The notes beneath the pieces were generated by a model. It made no database searches. It was not told where the DNA came from and saw only the letters and a program-made list of their open reading frames with translations. The position numbers were made by a program, and so were the translations under genes. This document shows, in pieces, positions 17,224-24,547 of a stretch of DNA of 36,485 nt. The stretch is from Bacteriovoracaceae bacterium UBA6144 (GTDB lineage Bacteria > Bdellovibrionota > Bacteriovoracia > Bacteriovoracales > Bacteriovoracaceae), in the NCBI GenBank assembly GCA_002435705.1, contig DIVA01000087.1:1-36485 (forward strand), read 5' to 3'. Within the stretch, counting starts at the first letter, position 1. Every line of letters begins with the position of its first letter.

Positions 17224-17235
17224 TGACCTAGGTCA
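17224..17235. promoter_or_regulatory. Candidate Crp/Fnr-type operator
   Basis: TGACCTAGGTCA is a perfect 12-base palindrome 36 bases before the ATG at 17272. It fits the Crp/Fnr-superfamily plan (TTGAY-N4-RTCAA) at the inner positions, with TGAC and GTCA half-sites around CTAG; the outer T/A pair is not kept. An Fnr-like regulator gene ends 8 bases upstream, so direct control of the next gene by it is plausible. Confidence 0.5.
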
Positions 17236-17271
17236 TAGGGTCTTGCTTTAAGCTTTGCTAGTCTTAACTCT

Positions 17272-17574
17272 ATGTTCACAGAGATAGAGACAAATTTAAA
17301 AATACTTGGATCCCCTATAACTTTGAAAAGAAGTTTTATCGCCTGTTATGGGAGACAAGTGCTCACCCACTCTATTTGGCTGATTGAGGGTGAGATCATC
17401 ATAGAACAACAAAGAAAAATCAATCAGGTCCTCTCCAAACCCGGTCTCTACTTCTACGAAGAATTCATCGAAGGAAAGACAGTCCCCTTCAAGATCGAAG
17501 TAAAAGCTGGATCGAGAATCCTCATCCTGACTAAATCAGAATTGGCCCTTCTAGGACTCGCTCTCCCCGCTTGA
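17272..17574 (+). CDS. Small protein resembling a Crp/Fnr sensor domain without DNA-binding part
   Basis: A 100-residue protein, predicted beta-rich. The pattern SIWLIEGEIIIEQ near 34-46, a GLYFYEEF turn near 58-65, then FKIEVKAGSRILILTKSEL near 73-91 follows the strand order of a cyclic-nucleotide-binding-like jelly roll. There is no phosphate-binding cassette and no helix-turn-helix. This is a fold guess from pattern only. It lies downstream of an Fnr-like gene and of a palindromic operator, so it may be part of the same response. The last 24 bases overlap the convergent tatC. Confidence 0.5.
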   Translation: MFTEIETNLKILGSPITLKRSFIACYGRQVLTHSIWLIEGEIIIEQQRKINQVLSKPGLYFYEEFIEGKTVPFKIEVKAGSRILILTKSELALLGLALPA

Positions 17575-18312
17575 GGCTTCACTCATATAACGCTTCTTGA
17601 GTCGTGGGTGGACAATGAGAAGCACTCCAATAATCCCAATTTCATATAAGGCAATCATCGGAATCCATACCGCCATCATACTGATGACATCGGCAGGGGT
17701 GATTAGGGCAGAGAAAATGGCAAAGGCCACATAGAGGTAGCGGCGAAGGTTACGAAGACTGTAGGCCGTGACGATCTCCATAAAGCCGAGAATCAAAAGG
17801 ATGTTGGGCAGCTGAAAGAGGAGACCTAAAAAGAGCAAAATCTTGGTGGCAAGAATGAGATACTCTTTCATGTTCATCATGGCTTCAACATCTTGAGTAC
17901 CGTAGGAGATGAGCGTTTCAAAAGTAAAAGGGAACATCACAAAATAACCAAAAGCCATGCCACACAGAAAGAGAAAATAGCCGAAAAAGATAAAGGGTTT
18001 TACCGCACCGGCTTCATGTTCATAGAGCCCAGGACGGATAAAAAGCCAAACTTCACGGAAGAGAAAGGGAGACCCCACGATAATGGCACTCCAAAATGAT
18101 AACTCAAACTCCGAGAGTACTTTATCTAAAAGACCTGTGAAAACGACCTTGCCTGAAGTGCCAATGGCATTTTTTAAGGGAATCAGGAGCATTTCGGTGA
18201 CCCACTGACTTTGAGAATAGGTCACGCCAAAAGAAACCGTCACAATAATAACCATGCGAATTAGGCGGGTACGCAGCTCTTCGAGGTGTTCAATCAGACT
18301 CATTTCTTTCAT
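17551..18312 (-). CDS. tatC: Sec-independent protein translocase TatC
   Basis: Polytopic core of the twin-arginine translocase that recognises Tat signal peptides with TatB. The 253-residue protein has the hallmark N-terminus SLIEHLEELRTRL (residues 5-17) and six hydrophobic helices. FRPGLYEHE-like IRPGLYEHEAGA near 92-103 and the Glu/Pro-rich FSALITPADVISM near 200-212 are also typical. No tatA or tatB is visible nearby. Its 3' end overlaps the convergent small gene by 24 bases, and divergent transcription of the gene at 18374 starts about 60 bases away. Confidence 0.93.
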   Translation of the reverse strand: MKEMSLIEHLEELRTRLIRMVIIVTVSFGVTYSQSQWVTEMLLIPLKNAIGTSGKVVFTGLLDKVLSEFELSFWSAIIVGSPFLFREVWLFIRPGLYEHEAGAVKPFIFFGYFLFLCGMAFGYFVMFPFTFETLISYGTQDVEAMMNMKEYLILATKILLFLGLLFQLPNILLILGFMEIVTAYSLRNLRRYLYVAFAIFSALITPADVISMMAVWIPMIALYEIGIIGVLLIVHPRLKKRYMSEASSGESES

Positions 18313-18373
18313 AGCTCTACTTTCTCACGGGCAGGATAGAAAATCTAATCAGAAAAAAACGACACATGCTAAA

Positions 18374-19012
18374 ATGAAACCCATGAAAGGTTTTATTCTT
18401 TTAATCATTTTATTCACAACTCATCTTGCCCCGGCCTACTCGCGCCCAGGCCCGACCAGATTAATGTATTGCCTAGGGCAACAAGAGAAATTCTTTCATC
18501 TTAAAAAACAAACTGGCCCTTTTTATGAGCTTAACCAAAACCTCATGGCAGAGCTGATTCAAGTCCCAGGACTTGAAGCGAGTAGTGTTCTTTTGAACCG
18601 CATCTGCAAACCCTCCACGATGGCGCCACTCTATCTCCTTGAGGCGATCGTGCTGGACCCAAAAGACTGGTGGGTTCTTAAAAGTGATCTTGAGCCGCAA
18701 CGCCGTATGATTGCGATAGAGTTAATGAAAGAATTTAGACAAATGAGTCCGGAGATTCTGCTGACCTTTTTGTCATCTTTGCAGATGATCATGCCAACAC
18801 CAAATTGCCTTGAAAGACACATCCCAGGCCTTTCGAAAATGTATCACGACGTGAAGTGGCTGCAAGAAGAAGTGGATCTAAAAAAAATTACTCTCGGTCA
18901 CAAAAGAATCATTCCACTTTTTGCGAAGCTACAGAAGTATCAAGACTTCGCGCTGGAATGTGCAAAATCTAAAAAGACAACTAAAGGCTCTGGAAACCCC
19001 TCTGCGAGATAA
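18374..19012 (+). CDS. Exported hypothetical protein
   Basis: A 212-residue protein with a signal peptide (MKPMKGFILLIILFTTHLAPAYS, cleavage near 22-23). The mature part is rich in helices and contains four cysteines (in MYCLG, RICKP, PNCLE and LECAK), which could form disulfides in the periplasm. No family recognised. I use the ATG at 18374 (another Met is three codons later); an open frame reaches further upstream into tatC but has no signal-like start. Unusually, its last 73 bases run antisense across the end of the BFD-like gene. Confidence 0.6.
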   Translation: MKPMKGFILLIILFTTHLAPAYSRPGPTRLMYCLGQQEKFFHLKKQTGPFYELNQNLMAELIQVPGLEASSVLLNRICKPSTMAPLYLLEAIVLDPKDWWVLKSDLEPQRRMIAIELMKEFRQMSPEILLTFLSSLQMIMPTPNCLERHIPGLSKMYHDVKWLQEEVDLKKITLGHKRIIPLFAKLQKYQDFALECAKSKKTTKGSGNPSAR

Positions 19013-19557
19013 GCTGAAAGATCCGTTGATAAATCCCACTCTTGGTCACTATTTAATCCGCCATCAACTTCCACTACGACTTGTCCTTGATCGAAGCGTT
19101 TCACTTTTAACGGGGGATACTTATCAATGCGCTTATTCCATAAATCTAAACTAGTCTGAACACGCTCACCCCAGACAGAGTGTGCCTCACCATGCCAACG
19201 TAAGGGCTTGGGTTTGTGGCTTGCGAGGAGCGACTCTAAATCAGGAACGCACTTACCACAGCCTGTTCCTGCTTGTGTGCAGGCCTTTAATTCTTCCAGT
19301 GTCTTTGCGTTGGGAAGATGGATCTTAACTGTGCTTTGTGTGACTTTTTTACACTTACAAAGAATAAAGTCATCGATCTCAAAACGTTTATGGGTTTGAT
19401 AAAGATTGGTGCGAATTTCATCATCAATAAGTTTTATGTCTAAGAGTGTTGCCTCGGGAAAGGTCTTAACAAATAAACTTACGATTTCAGAGCGCTCCAT
19501 CACCAGATCGCGCCCTGCGAGCTGACCTTCTATCCAGCGCTGATACGTCGCTTGCAT
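18940..19557 (-). CDS. BFD-like [2Fe-2S]-binding protein
   Basis: A 205-residue cytoplasmic protein with a central BFD / NifU-middle-type domain at about 65-112: C-x-C in ILCKCKKVTQ, then GTGCGKCVPDLESLL (C-x2-C), the four cysteines expected to bind a [2Fe-2S] cluster. The flanking N- and C-terminal parts are not recognised; the C-terminus (VVVEVDGG near 170) faintly recalls NifU-like or SufE-type folds but lacks cysteines. A role in Fe-S or iron handling is plausible. Its ATG overlaps the map stop (TAATG), so it is co-translated with map. 73 bases of its end overlap the convergent gene. Confidence 0.7.
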   Translation of the reverse strand: MQATYQRWIEGQLAGRDLVMERSEIVSLFVKTFPEATLLDIKLIDDEIRTNLYQTHKRFEIDDFILCKCKKVTQSTVKIHLPNAKTLEELKACTQAGTGCGKCVPDLESLLASHKPKPLRWHGEAHSVWGERVQTSLDLWNKRIDKYPPLKVKRFDQGQVVVEVDGGLNSDQEWDLSTDLSAYLAEGFPEPLVVFLDFAHSSAKS

Positions 19558-20342
19558 TAGATTACCTCGTCAGCAGCACTCCACTGATCATCTGTGACTT
19601 GCGTGAGAATCTCGTGGCCGTCTTCTGTGATAAGAATGGTGTGCTCAAACTGCGCCGACCAAGATTTATCTTTTGTGACCACAGTCCAGCCATCATCGAG
19701 AAGACGACAGTGACGTTTACCTAGGTTTATCATGGGTTCAATCGTAAAAGTCATACCGGGCTTCATCTCAACCCCAGTGCCACGTTTACCATAATGAAGA
19801 ATCTGCGGCTCTTCATGGAATTCCCGGCCGATTCCATGGCCACAATACTCTTGCACAACGGTGTATCCGTGAGAGTGGGCCAACTCTTCAATCACGGCTC
19901 CAATATCACCCAAACGCGCCCCTGGTCTGCAAACAGCGATTCCCGCCATCATGCATTGATAGGTGACTTCAACGAGTTTCTTGATTTCAGGACGAACTTG
20001 CCCAACAAAAAAGGTCCGATTCGTATCACCATGAAAACCATTAAGTTTAGTTGTGACATCCACGTTGAGAATGTCACCGTCTCTTAGAATTTCTTTGGAA
20101 CTGGGAATGCCGTGACAGATGACTTCATTGCGCGAAGTACACACACTTTTGGGGAATCCATGATAGTTCAAAGGAGCAGGAATCGCCCCGCGCTTGACCA
20201 TATAGTCGTGGCAGAGTTGATTGACCTGATCAGTGGTCATTCCAACTTTAATATTTTTCTCAATGAAGCGTAGAGTCTTTGCGGCCAGAAGACCGGTCTC
20301 ACGCATCAGGGTAATTTCTCGAGTTGATTTTATAGATATCAT
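19557..20342 (-). CDS. map: Methionine aminopeptidase type I
   Basis: Removes the N-terminal Met from new proteins; essential di-metal enzyme. Motifs: NYHGFPKSVCTSRNEVICHG near 79-98, VDVTTKLNGFHGDTNRTF near 113-130 (metal-binding Asp pair), GHGIGREFHEEP near 187-198 (His and Glu ligands), FTIEPMINLG near 218-227 and EHTILIT near 254. I start at the ATG at 20342 (261 residues, normal length). An in-frame ATG at 20399 lies inside a TATAAT box on the same strand, so it is probably upstream of the transcript start. There is no clear Shine-Dalgarno. Confidence 0.93.
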   Translation of the reverse strand: MISIKSTREITLMRETGLLAAKTLRFIEKNIKVGMTTDQVNQLCHDYMVKRGAIPAPLNYHGFPKSVCTSRNEVICHGIPSSKEILRDGDILNVDVTTKLNGFHGDTNRTFFVGQVRPEIKKLVEVTYQCMMAGIAVCRPGARLGDIGAVIEELAHSHGYTVVQEYCGHGIGREFHEEPQILHYGKRGTGVEMKPGMTFTIEPMINLGKRHCRLLDDGWTVVTKDKSWSAQFEHTILITEDGHEILTQVTDDQWSAADEVI

Positions 20343-20397
20343 GGGCGTTTTATACAGCAATTCACTTTGATTTGGTACCCTTGAGAGAGGTAGTCTC

Positions 20398-20403
20398 ATT
20401 ATA
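20398..20403 (-). promoter_or_regulatory. Candidate -10 box for map
   Basis: TATAAT reads on the minus strand at 20403-20398, about 55 bases upstream of the map ATG. No good -35 lies at 16-18 bases; TTGAGC is 21 bases away. The box overlaps the ATG of the divergent gene at 20403, so one of the two genes must have a promoter inside the other's 5' region. Confidence 0.4.
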
Positions 20404-21299
20404 TGCTTATTAAACGAACCGATAGCTCAACCTATTTTCCAGCAGATTTCTTTAATAGGGAGAAAGAACGCATTGAGTCACAAACTCCCTACCGCTACTT
20501 CTCCCCTCAAGATAATCTTCCTGAGCAGGAAGAGATTGTCCTGATCACAAATACCCACACCCAACTACAGAACTGGCAGGGACTAAAAGATCGAGTCAAA
20601 CTGATTATTCATCCCAACTCTGGGTTTGAAAATCTTGAAACAAAAAACTGGCAGATACCTGTGGTGCTGGGAAATTCCATTCGTGCGCAAGCGGTGGCCC
20701 AGTGGTGTTTAACTGCGCTTTATCAAGAAACCGGTTTTATTCGTCATCAAGCCGGCTGGCCTACTCAGCGTTACAATCCTCGTCGACTAAGTAGTGAATT
20801 AAAAATTCTAATAGTCGGTTTTGGTCACATAGGAAAAATTCTCAAGTGCCACTTGCCTCAAGCCGAGGTGCACGACCCTTGGTTAGGCTACAATGTGAAG
20901 CTGCCACAAAAATGGGATGTCGTTATTCTCGCCGCTTCGGCGAATCCTAAGAATCAAAATATGATTAATCACGATTTCCTCGCACACTGCTCAGAGGATC
21001 TACTGCTTATCAATCCCGCACGCGGCGAGCTGGTAGAGAAAAATGCTCTTGAAATTTTTCTCTCTACTCATCCCCAGGCACGTGCCTATCTTGATGTGCA
21101 CAAGCAAGAGCCCTACTCCTTAAACTTTTACTCAAGCTCGCAGATAATAGCCACCCCTCACATCGCAGGTGTGTGGGATGGACTGATAGAGGCGATGCTA
21201 GAGTTTGAAGTGGAGACTTTAAAGCGACTAGAAAAAAATAATATTCCGTCCGAGTGGCTGCTTACAAACCGTCTGACCTCAGAAGGATTTTACCGATGA
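20403..21299 (+). CDS. D-isomer specific 2-hydroxyacid dehydrogenase family protein
   Basis: NAD(P)-dependent dehydrogenase of the phosphoglycerate/glyoxylate reductase fold. The 298-residue protein shows the dinucleotide-binding VGFGHIGKIL near 139-148, the substrate Arg in NPARGELVE near 201-209, the Glu in DVHKQEPY near 233-240 and the His in TPHIAGVWDG near 253-262. The N-terminal part is short and divergent, so the substrate (3-phosphoglycerate, glyoxylate, other) cannot be named. It is translationally coupled (ATGA) to a ureohydrolase gene. Confidence 0.8.
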   Translation: MLIKRTDSSTYFPADFFNREKERIESQTPYRYFSPQDNLPEQEEIVLITNTHTQLQNWQGLKDRVKLIIHPNSGFENLETKNWQIPVVLGNSIRAQAVAQWCLTALYQETGFIRHQAGWPTQRYNPRRLSSELKILIVGFGHIGKILKCHLPQAEVHDPWLGYNVKLPQKWDVVILAASANPKNQNMINHDFLAHCSEDLLLINPARGELVEKNALEIFLSTHPQARAYLDVHKQEPYSLNFYSSSQIIATPHIAGVWDGLIEAMLEFEVETLKRLEKNNIPSEWLLTNRLTSEGFYR

Positions 21300-22375
21300 A
21301 CCTCCTAGAACTCTCTGCTCTCCTCCTTGCCCCTCCAGGTGAAGGAGTCTTTACCGTCTCAAACTCCAAGGAGCGAAAGGCTTCATTACAAAATAAACTT
21401 TATGATTCACAAGACGCCCGTTTGAGCTGGCTCGAAAGTTTGAGAGATATCAAAGAATCAAAATTGTGTCTCTTAGGTGTTCCGTCTGATTGCGGAGGGG
21501 GCATCCTCAGGGGTGCGAACTGGGGGCCTCTCTTTGTGCGCGAAGCGCTCTTAAAAGATGCGCCCTATCCGGCACTCGATCTCGGCGATATACGTGTGAT
21601 TCCTCACCTGCTGCATGATGAAATGCTCAACGTTAAAACCATCCGCGATTGTCGCAAGGCCCTCTATCAAAACGAGACGCTAGAGCTTCCTGTCTCTCCC
21701 TTGAGCATGACGGAATACTATCTCGATCAGTTCTATGCTGATTATCCTGATACAAAAGTTTTTGCGATCGGTGGTGACCACTCTGTATCTTATCCACTCG
21801 TTCGGGCCTGGGCACGCTCTCGACCAACTAAGAAGATTGCTCTGCTGCATTTTGATGCTCACACCGATCTCTTAGACTCTCGCTTAGGTGTGCGCATTAG
21901 TTTTGGTTCATGGACTTACCATGTCCGAGAATTTTTTCCTCATAAAGATCTTCTCGTGCAAGTTGGGATTCGCTCCACTGCGAAGGAGCGGACTCACTGG
22001 GAAAACACACTTAATCTCACACAATACTGGCCAGAAGAGGTGAAGAAGATCGGAGCAAAAAAACTGGCCCACACCATCATTGAAAAATATCGAGCACAAA
22101 ATGTAGAAGAAGTTTATCTCTCCTTTGATATTGATGCTCTTGATGCTCAGTGGGCACAGGCAACGGGAACGCCAGAGGGCGGAGGACTTGATCCTGTCAC
22201 ATGTTGTGAAATCATACGGACAGTGGCTGCCGAGTTCCCGATAACCGGTGGGGATTTAGTAGAGGTGGCTCCACTCGTAAATCATGACTTTCATCCCAAC
22301 ACTCACCAAGAGCTCACTCTTATCAGTGCCACAAGCCTAGCGCGCGTGATGATGGAAGTGATGACTGATGCGTAA
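21296..22375 (+). CDS. Arginase/agmatinase-family ureohydrolase (second copy)
   Basis: A 359-residue member of the ureohydrolase superfamily. Metal-site motifs: IGGDHSVSYPL near 157-167, LHFDAHTDLLD near 183-193, and SFDIDALDAQWAQATGTPEG near 276-295 with GGDLVEVAPL near 320. It is longer than the agmatinase-like enzyme encoded at 15548-16441 by an N-terminal extension of about 50 residues, and clearly divergent from it. Arginase, formimidoylglutamase or guanidino-acid hydrolase are all possible. I start at the ATG at 21296, overlapping the previous stop by 4 bases; aat overlaps its end by 8. Confidence 0.82.
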   Translation: MNLLELSALLLAPPGEGVFTVSNSKERKASLQNKLYDSQDARLSWLESLRDIKESKLCLLGVPSDCGGGILRGANWGPLFVREALLKDAPYPALDLGDIRVIPHLLHDEMLNVKTIRDCRKALYQNETLELPVSPLSMTEYYLDQFYADYPDTKVFAIGGDHSVSYPLVRAWARSRPTKKIALLHFDAHTDLLDSRLGVRISFGSWTYHVREFFPHKDLLVQVGIRSTAKERTHWENTLNLTQYWPEEVKKIGAKKLAHTIIEKYRAQNVEEVYLSFDIDALDAQWAQATGTPEGGGLDPVTCCEIIRTVAAEFPITGGDLVEVAPLVNHDFHPNTHQELTLISATSLARVMMEVMTDA

Positions 22376-23009
22376 GATCGTCTTTCCGCCCATAAGTGAT
22401 GCCTCAGAGGATGGCTTAGTGGCGATCGGCGGCGATCTTGAAACGGACACGCTCATAGAAGCCTACAAGCAGGGCATCTTTCCATGGCCTTTGTCAGTAG
22501 ACTTTCCTCTTGCTTGGTTTTCACCAGATCCTCGAGGCGTGCTGGAATTTTCTGAAATCTACCTATCGAGAAGCCTGCAAAAGGTCATGAAGAAAGAGCT
22601 CTTTGACTTTCGCTACAATCAAAGTTTTCTGGACATCATAAAGCTCTGTGCTGTGGTCCCTAGAAAAGATCAGCCCACTACCTGGATCACACCGCAAATC
22701 ATCGAGGGCTATCATAAGCTTCATTTAGCGGGGCATGCGTGGAGCGTGGGGGCTTGGCAGGGTCAACGATTAGTGGGAGGAGTTTACGGTGTAAAGCTCG
22801 GAAATTTTCGTTCCGGTGAGAGTATGTTTACACTTGAAGATAATGCCGGAAAACTTTGTCTTCTTTATGCGATAGAGATTTTTGAAGCAGAAGGCATCGA
22901 GTGGCTGGATACCCAGATGGTCACACCAGTGGTGGAAAATCTCGGAGGCGAATACATCCCCCGAGATGAATTCATCAAAAAACTTAAACTAGCTATAGGC
23001 CAGACCTAA
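22368..23009 (+). CDS. aat: Leucyl/phenylalanyl-tRNA--protein transferase
   Basis: Adds Leu or Phe to N-terminal Arg/Lys of proteins, creating an N-degron read by ClpS/ClpAP. The 213-residue protein has the family pattern: FPPISDASEDGLVAIGGDL near 5-23, YKQGIFPWPL near 33-42, WFSPDPRGVL near 50-59, and HSVE-region equivalents WSVGAWQGQRLVGGVYGVKLG near 125-145, then GESMFT near 150. It overlaps the ureohydrolase gene by 8 bases. Its 3' end overlaps the convergent desaturase by 21 bases. Confidence 0.93.
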   Translation: MRKIVFPPISDASEDGLVAIGGDLETDTLIEAYKQGIFPWPLSVDFPLAWFSPDPRGVLEFSEIYLSRSLQKVMKKELFDFRYNQSFLDIIKLCAVVPRKDQPTTWITPQIIEGYHKLHLAGHAWSVGAWQGQRLVGGVYGVKLGNFRSGESMFTLEDNAGKLCLLYAIEIFEAEGIEWLDTQMVTPVVENLGGEYIPRDEFIKKLKLAIGQT

Positions 23010-24074
23010 CTCGTCATTCACTTTAACCGTTCTCATCAATTCTTCTACGAGCGCCTTGAGGCGTTCATCGAGTTGGACTTTCTTGCCTTGAACATAAAGG
23101 GCCAATCGCTCACGCAGTTCCTGGGCAGAAACTTGATACTCCTGAGAAAGCTCTTCCAGCTTTTTCTTAAAACGCGTGTCCTTATCCAGTAGTGCTCTGA
23201 CCTTAGCGCTCATCTCTTCTTTGAGCGTTGAGGTGGTATAGCTATGGCGAACTTGAGCGAGCTTAAGTTTTGAAAGAGCGCAGATGTAAGCCCACCCAAT
23301 ATCAAACTCAAACCAGCGATGACGGAAAGATGCTGAGCGCTGATGGGCATGGTGATTATTATGATCAAGCTCCCCGCAAATGATAAAATTTAGGGGAAAG
23401 AGAAAGCCAATGTTACGGCTATTATCTCCGGAGTGTTTGTGAGTGCGATAGCCCCAAGTATGGGCCAGAGCATTCACTCCTCCTACCGCAAAGAGAGGTG
23501 AGATCATAAAATTCGTAAGTAAAAGAACGAGTCCCATTTGTGGGCCAACCAAGGTGATCAAAAGCATTGAGAAAAGATAAGGACCAAAAAATAAATTCTC
23601 ACTAATGAATTTTTCTAAACGGTTCAGCTTAATCGTGCGACGAATTTTTAAAACTTCTGGATTTGATTTCGCTTTTGAGTAGTCCAACACACCCAAAAGG
23701 AACACTCTCCAAAAACCTTTCACCACTGGCGAATGGGGATCTTTATCCGTGTCACTCCAGGCGTGGTGATACACATGAACTGAAACCCAATCCGGTTTAG
23801 ACATACTAGTGATGCACCAGAGCCAAACCTGCATGATCATGTCTAGTGTTGGGTTAAACTCCACTCCCTTATGCGTATGAGAGCGGTGAAAAGACAGACT
23901 CATGGCCGTGATCGTTAAGTGAGAGACAATCACAGTGTAGATGATCCAAGCGATCCAAGGATAATTTGAAAATAATTGTCCGATTAAACCGAACTCACCC
24001 AGAGTCGTGGTGACGGCCCATTGGGCAGTAAAAAAAGATGCGACAAAGAATGATAGGAGAAGAATAACAGACAT
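22989..24074 (-). CDS. Delta-9 type acyl-CoA/acyl-lipid desaturase
   Basis: Membrane di-iron desaturase of the stearoyl-CoA desaturase type. Histidine boxes: HRSHTH (near 62-67), HVYHH (near 99-103) and HNNHH (near 237-241). Four or so membrane helices lie between. The last 90 residues form a charged, probably helical cytoplasmic tail, longer than usual. I choose the ATG at 24074, which has GAGG six bases upstream, over a GTG four codons earlier. A 28-base inverted repeat upstream may be its operator. It is distinct from the desaturase encoded at 6674-7780. Confidence 0.87.
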   Translation of the reverse strand: MSVILLLSFFVASFFTAQWAVTTTLGEFGLIGQLFSNYPWIAWIIYTVIVSHLTITAMSLSFHRSHTHKGVEFNPTLDMIMQVWLWCITSMSKPDWVSVHVYHHAWSDTDKDPHSPVVKGFWRVFLLGVLDYSKAKSNPEVLKIRRTIKLNRLEKFISENLFFGPYLFSMLLITLVGPQMGLVLLLTNFMISPLFAVGGVNALAHTWGYRTHKHSGDNSRNIGFLFPLNFIICGELDHNNHHAHQRSASFRHRWFEFDIGWAYICALSKLKLAQVRHSYTTSTLKEEMSAKVRALLDKDTRFKKKLEELSQEYQVSAQELRERLALYVQGKKVQLDERLKALVEELMRTVKVNDELGLAYS

Positions 24075-24102
24075 AGTGAACCTCACAGAATGGTCCTAGT
24101 GA

Positions 24103-24130
24103 CCTGAGAGTATTCTCCCATAATCTGAGG
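24103..24130. promoter_or_regulatory. Candidate operator (inverted repeat) upstream of the desaturase
   Basis: CCTGAGAGTAT at 24103-24113 and ATAATCTGAGG at 24120-24130 form 11-base arms with 9 of 11 matching pairs around a 6-base centre. It sits 29 bases upstream of the desaturase start, in the 108-base gap after the NuoI-like gene. Its size suits a dimeric repressor such as the TetR-type regulators known for fatty acid desaturases. No such regulator gene is adjacent. Confidence 0.35.
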
Positions 24131-24182
24131 GGGTGAGACAAGAAATCTCGATAAACTCTTTCAAGGCCCTAATATAATAGGA

Positions 24183-24545
24183 CTAAAAGTGGTGGACCAC
24201 ATCTTGAGTATTACTCTCTAACTCAAGACTTTGAGGAGCTAATTTTATACACAAATGGCAAGAATGACAGCGAAGGAGATCGATTTTCCAATGCTTACCC
24301 TGCCCACTAATCGCATCAACCGGACAAGATAGACGTGCTCTTTCTAATTCTTCAGGTCTGAAACTGGCCCGTATTTTTGGCTTCAAACCTAGAGATTCCT
24401 GAAGAGTGCTGACTGTTTGAAAATGATGATGAAGACCGATTCTTTTCTTGAAACCGCCACTTAAGCGATAACCAAAAAGTGTCATCCTCACTTTTGCCCA
24501 TCGCCACCAGCCCATCGGAATATAATGTAGTCGTTCTAAAATCAT
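24183..24545 (-). CDS. NuoI/HyfH-like ferredoxin protein with one remaining [4Fe-4S] site
   Basis: A 120-residue protein. The N-terminal 45 residues are basic and resemble the membrane-edge segment of NuoI/HyfH. The C-terminal half (about 65-105) is a ferredoxin fold in which SCPVDAI keeps one Cys-Pro and RCHSCHLC gives C-x2-C-x2-C; together these can hold one [4Fe-4S] cluster. The three cysteines expected before SCP and the last CP of a two-cluster ferredoxin are missing, so one cluster is lost. Last gene of the four-gene operon; it starts 2 bases after the NuoCD-like stop. Confidence 0.7.
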   Translation of the reverse strand: MILERLHYIPMGWWRWAKVRMTLFGYRLSGGFKKRIGLHHHFQTVSTLQESLGLKPKIRASFRPEELERARLSCPVDAISGQGKHWKIDLLRCHSCHLCIKLAPQSLELESNTQDVVHHF

Positions 24546-24547
24546 AT

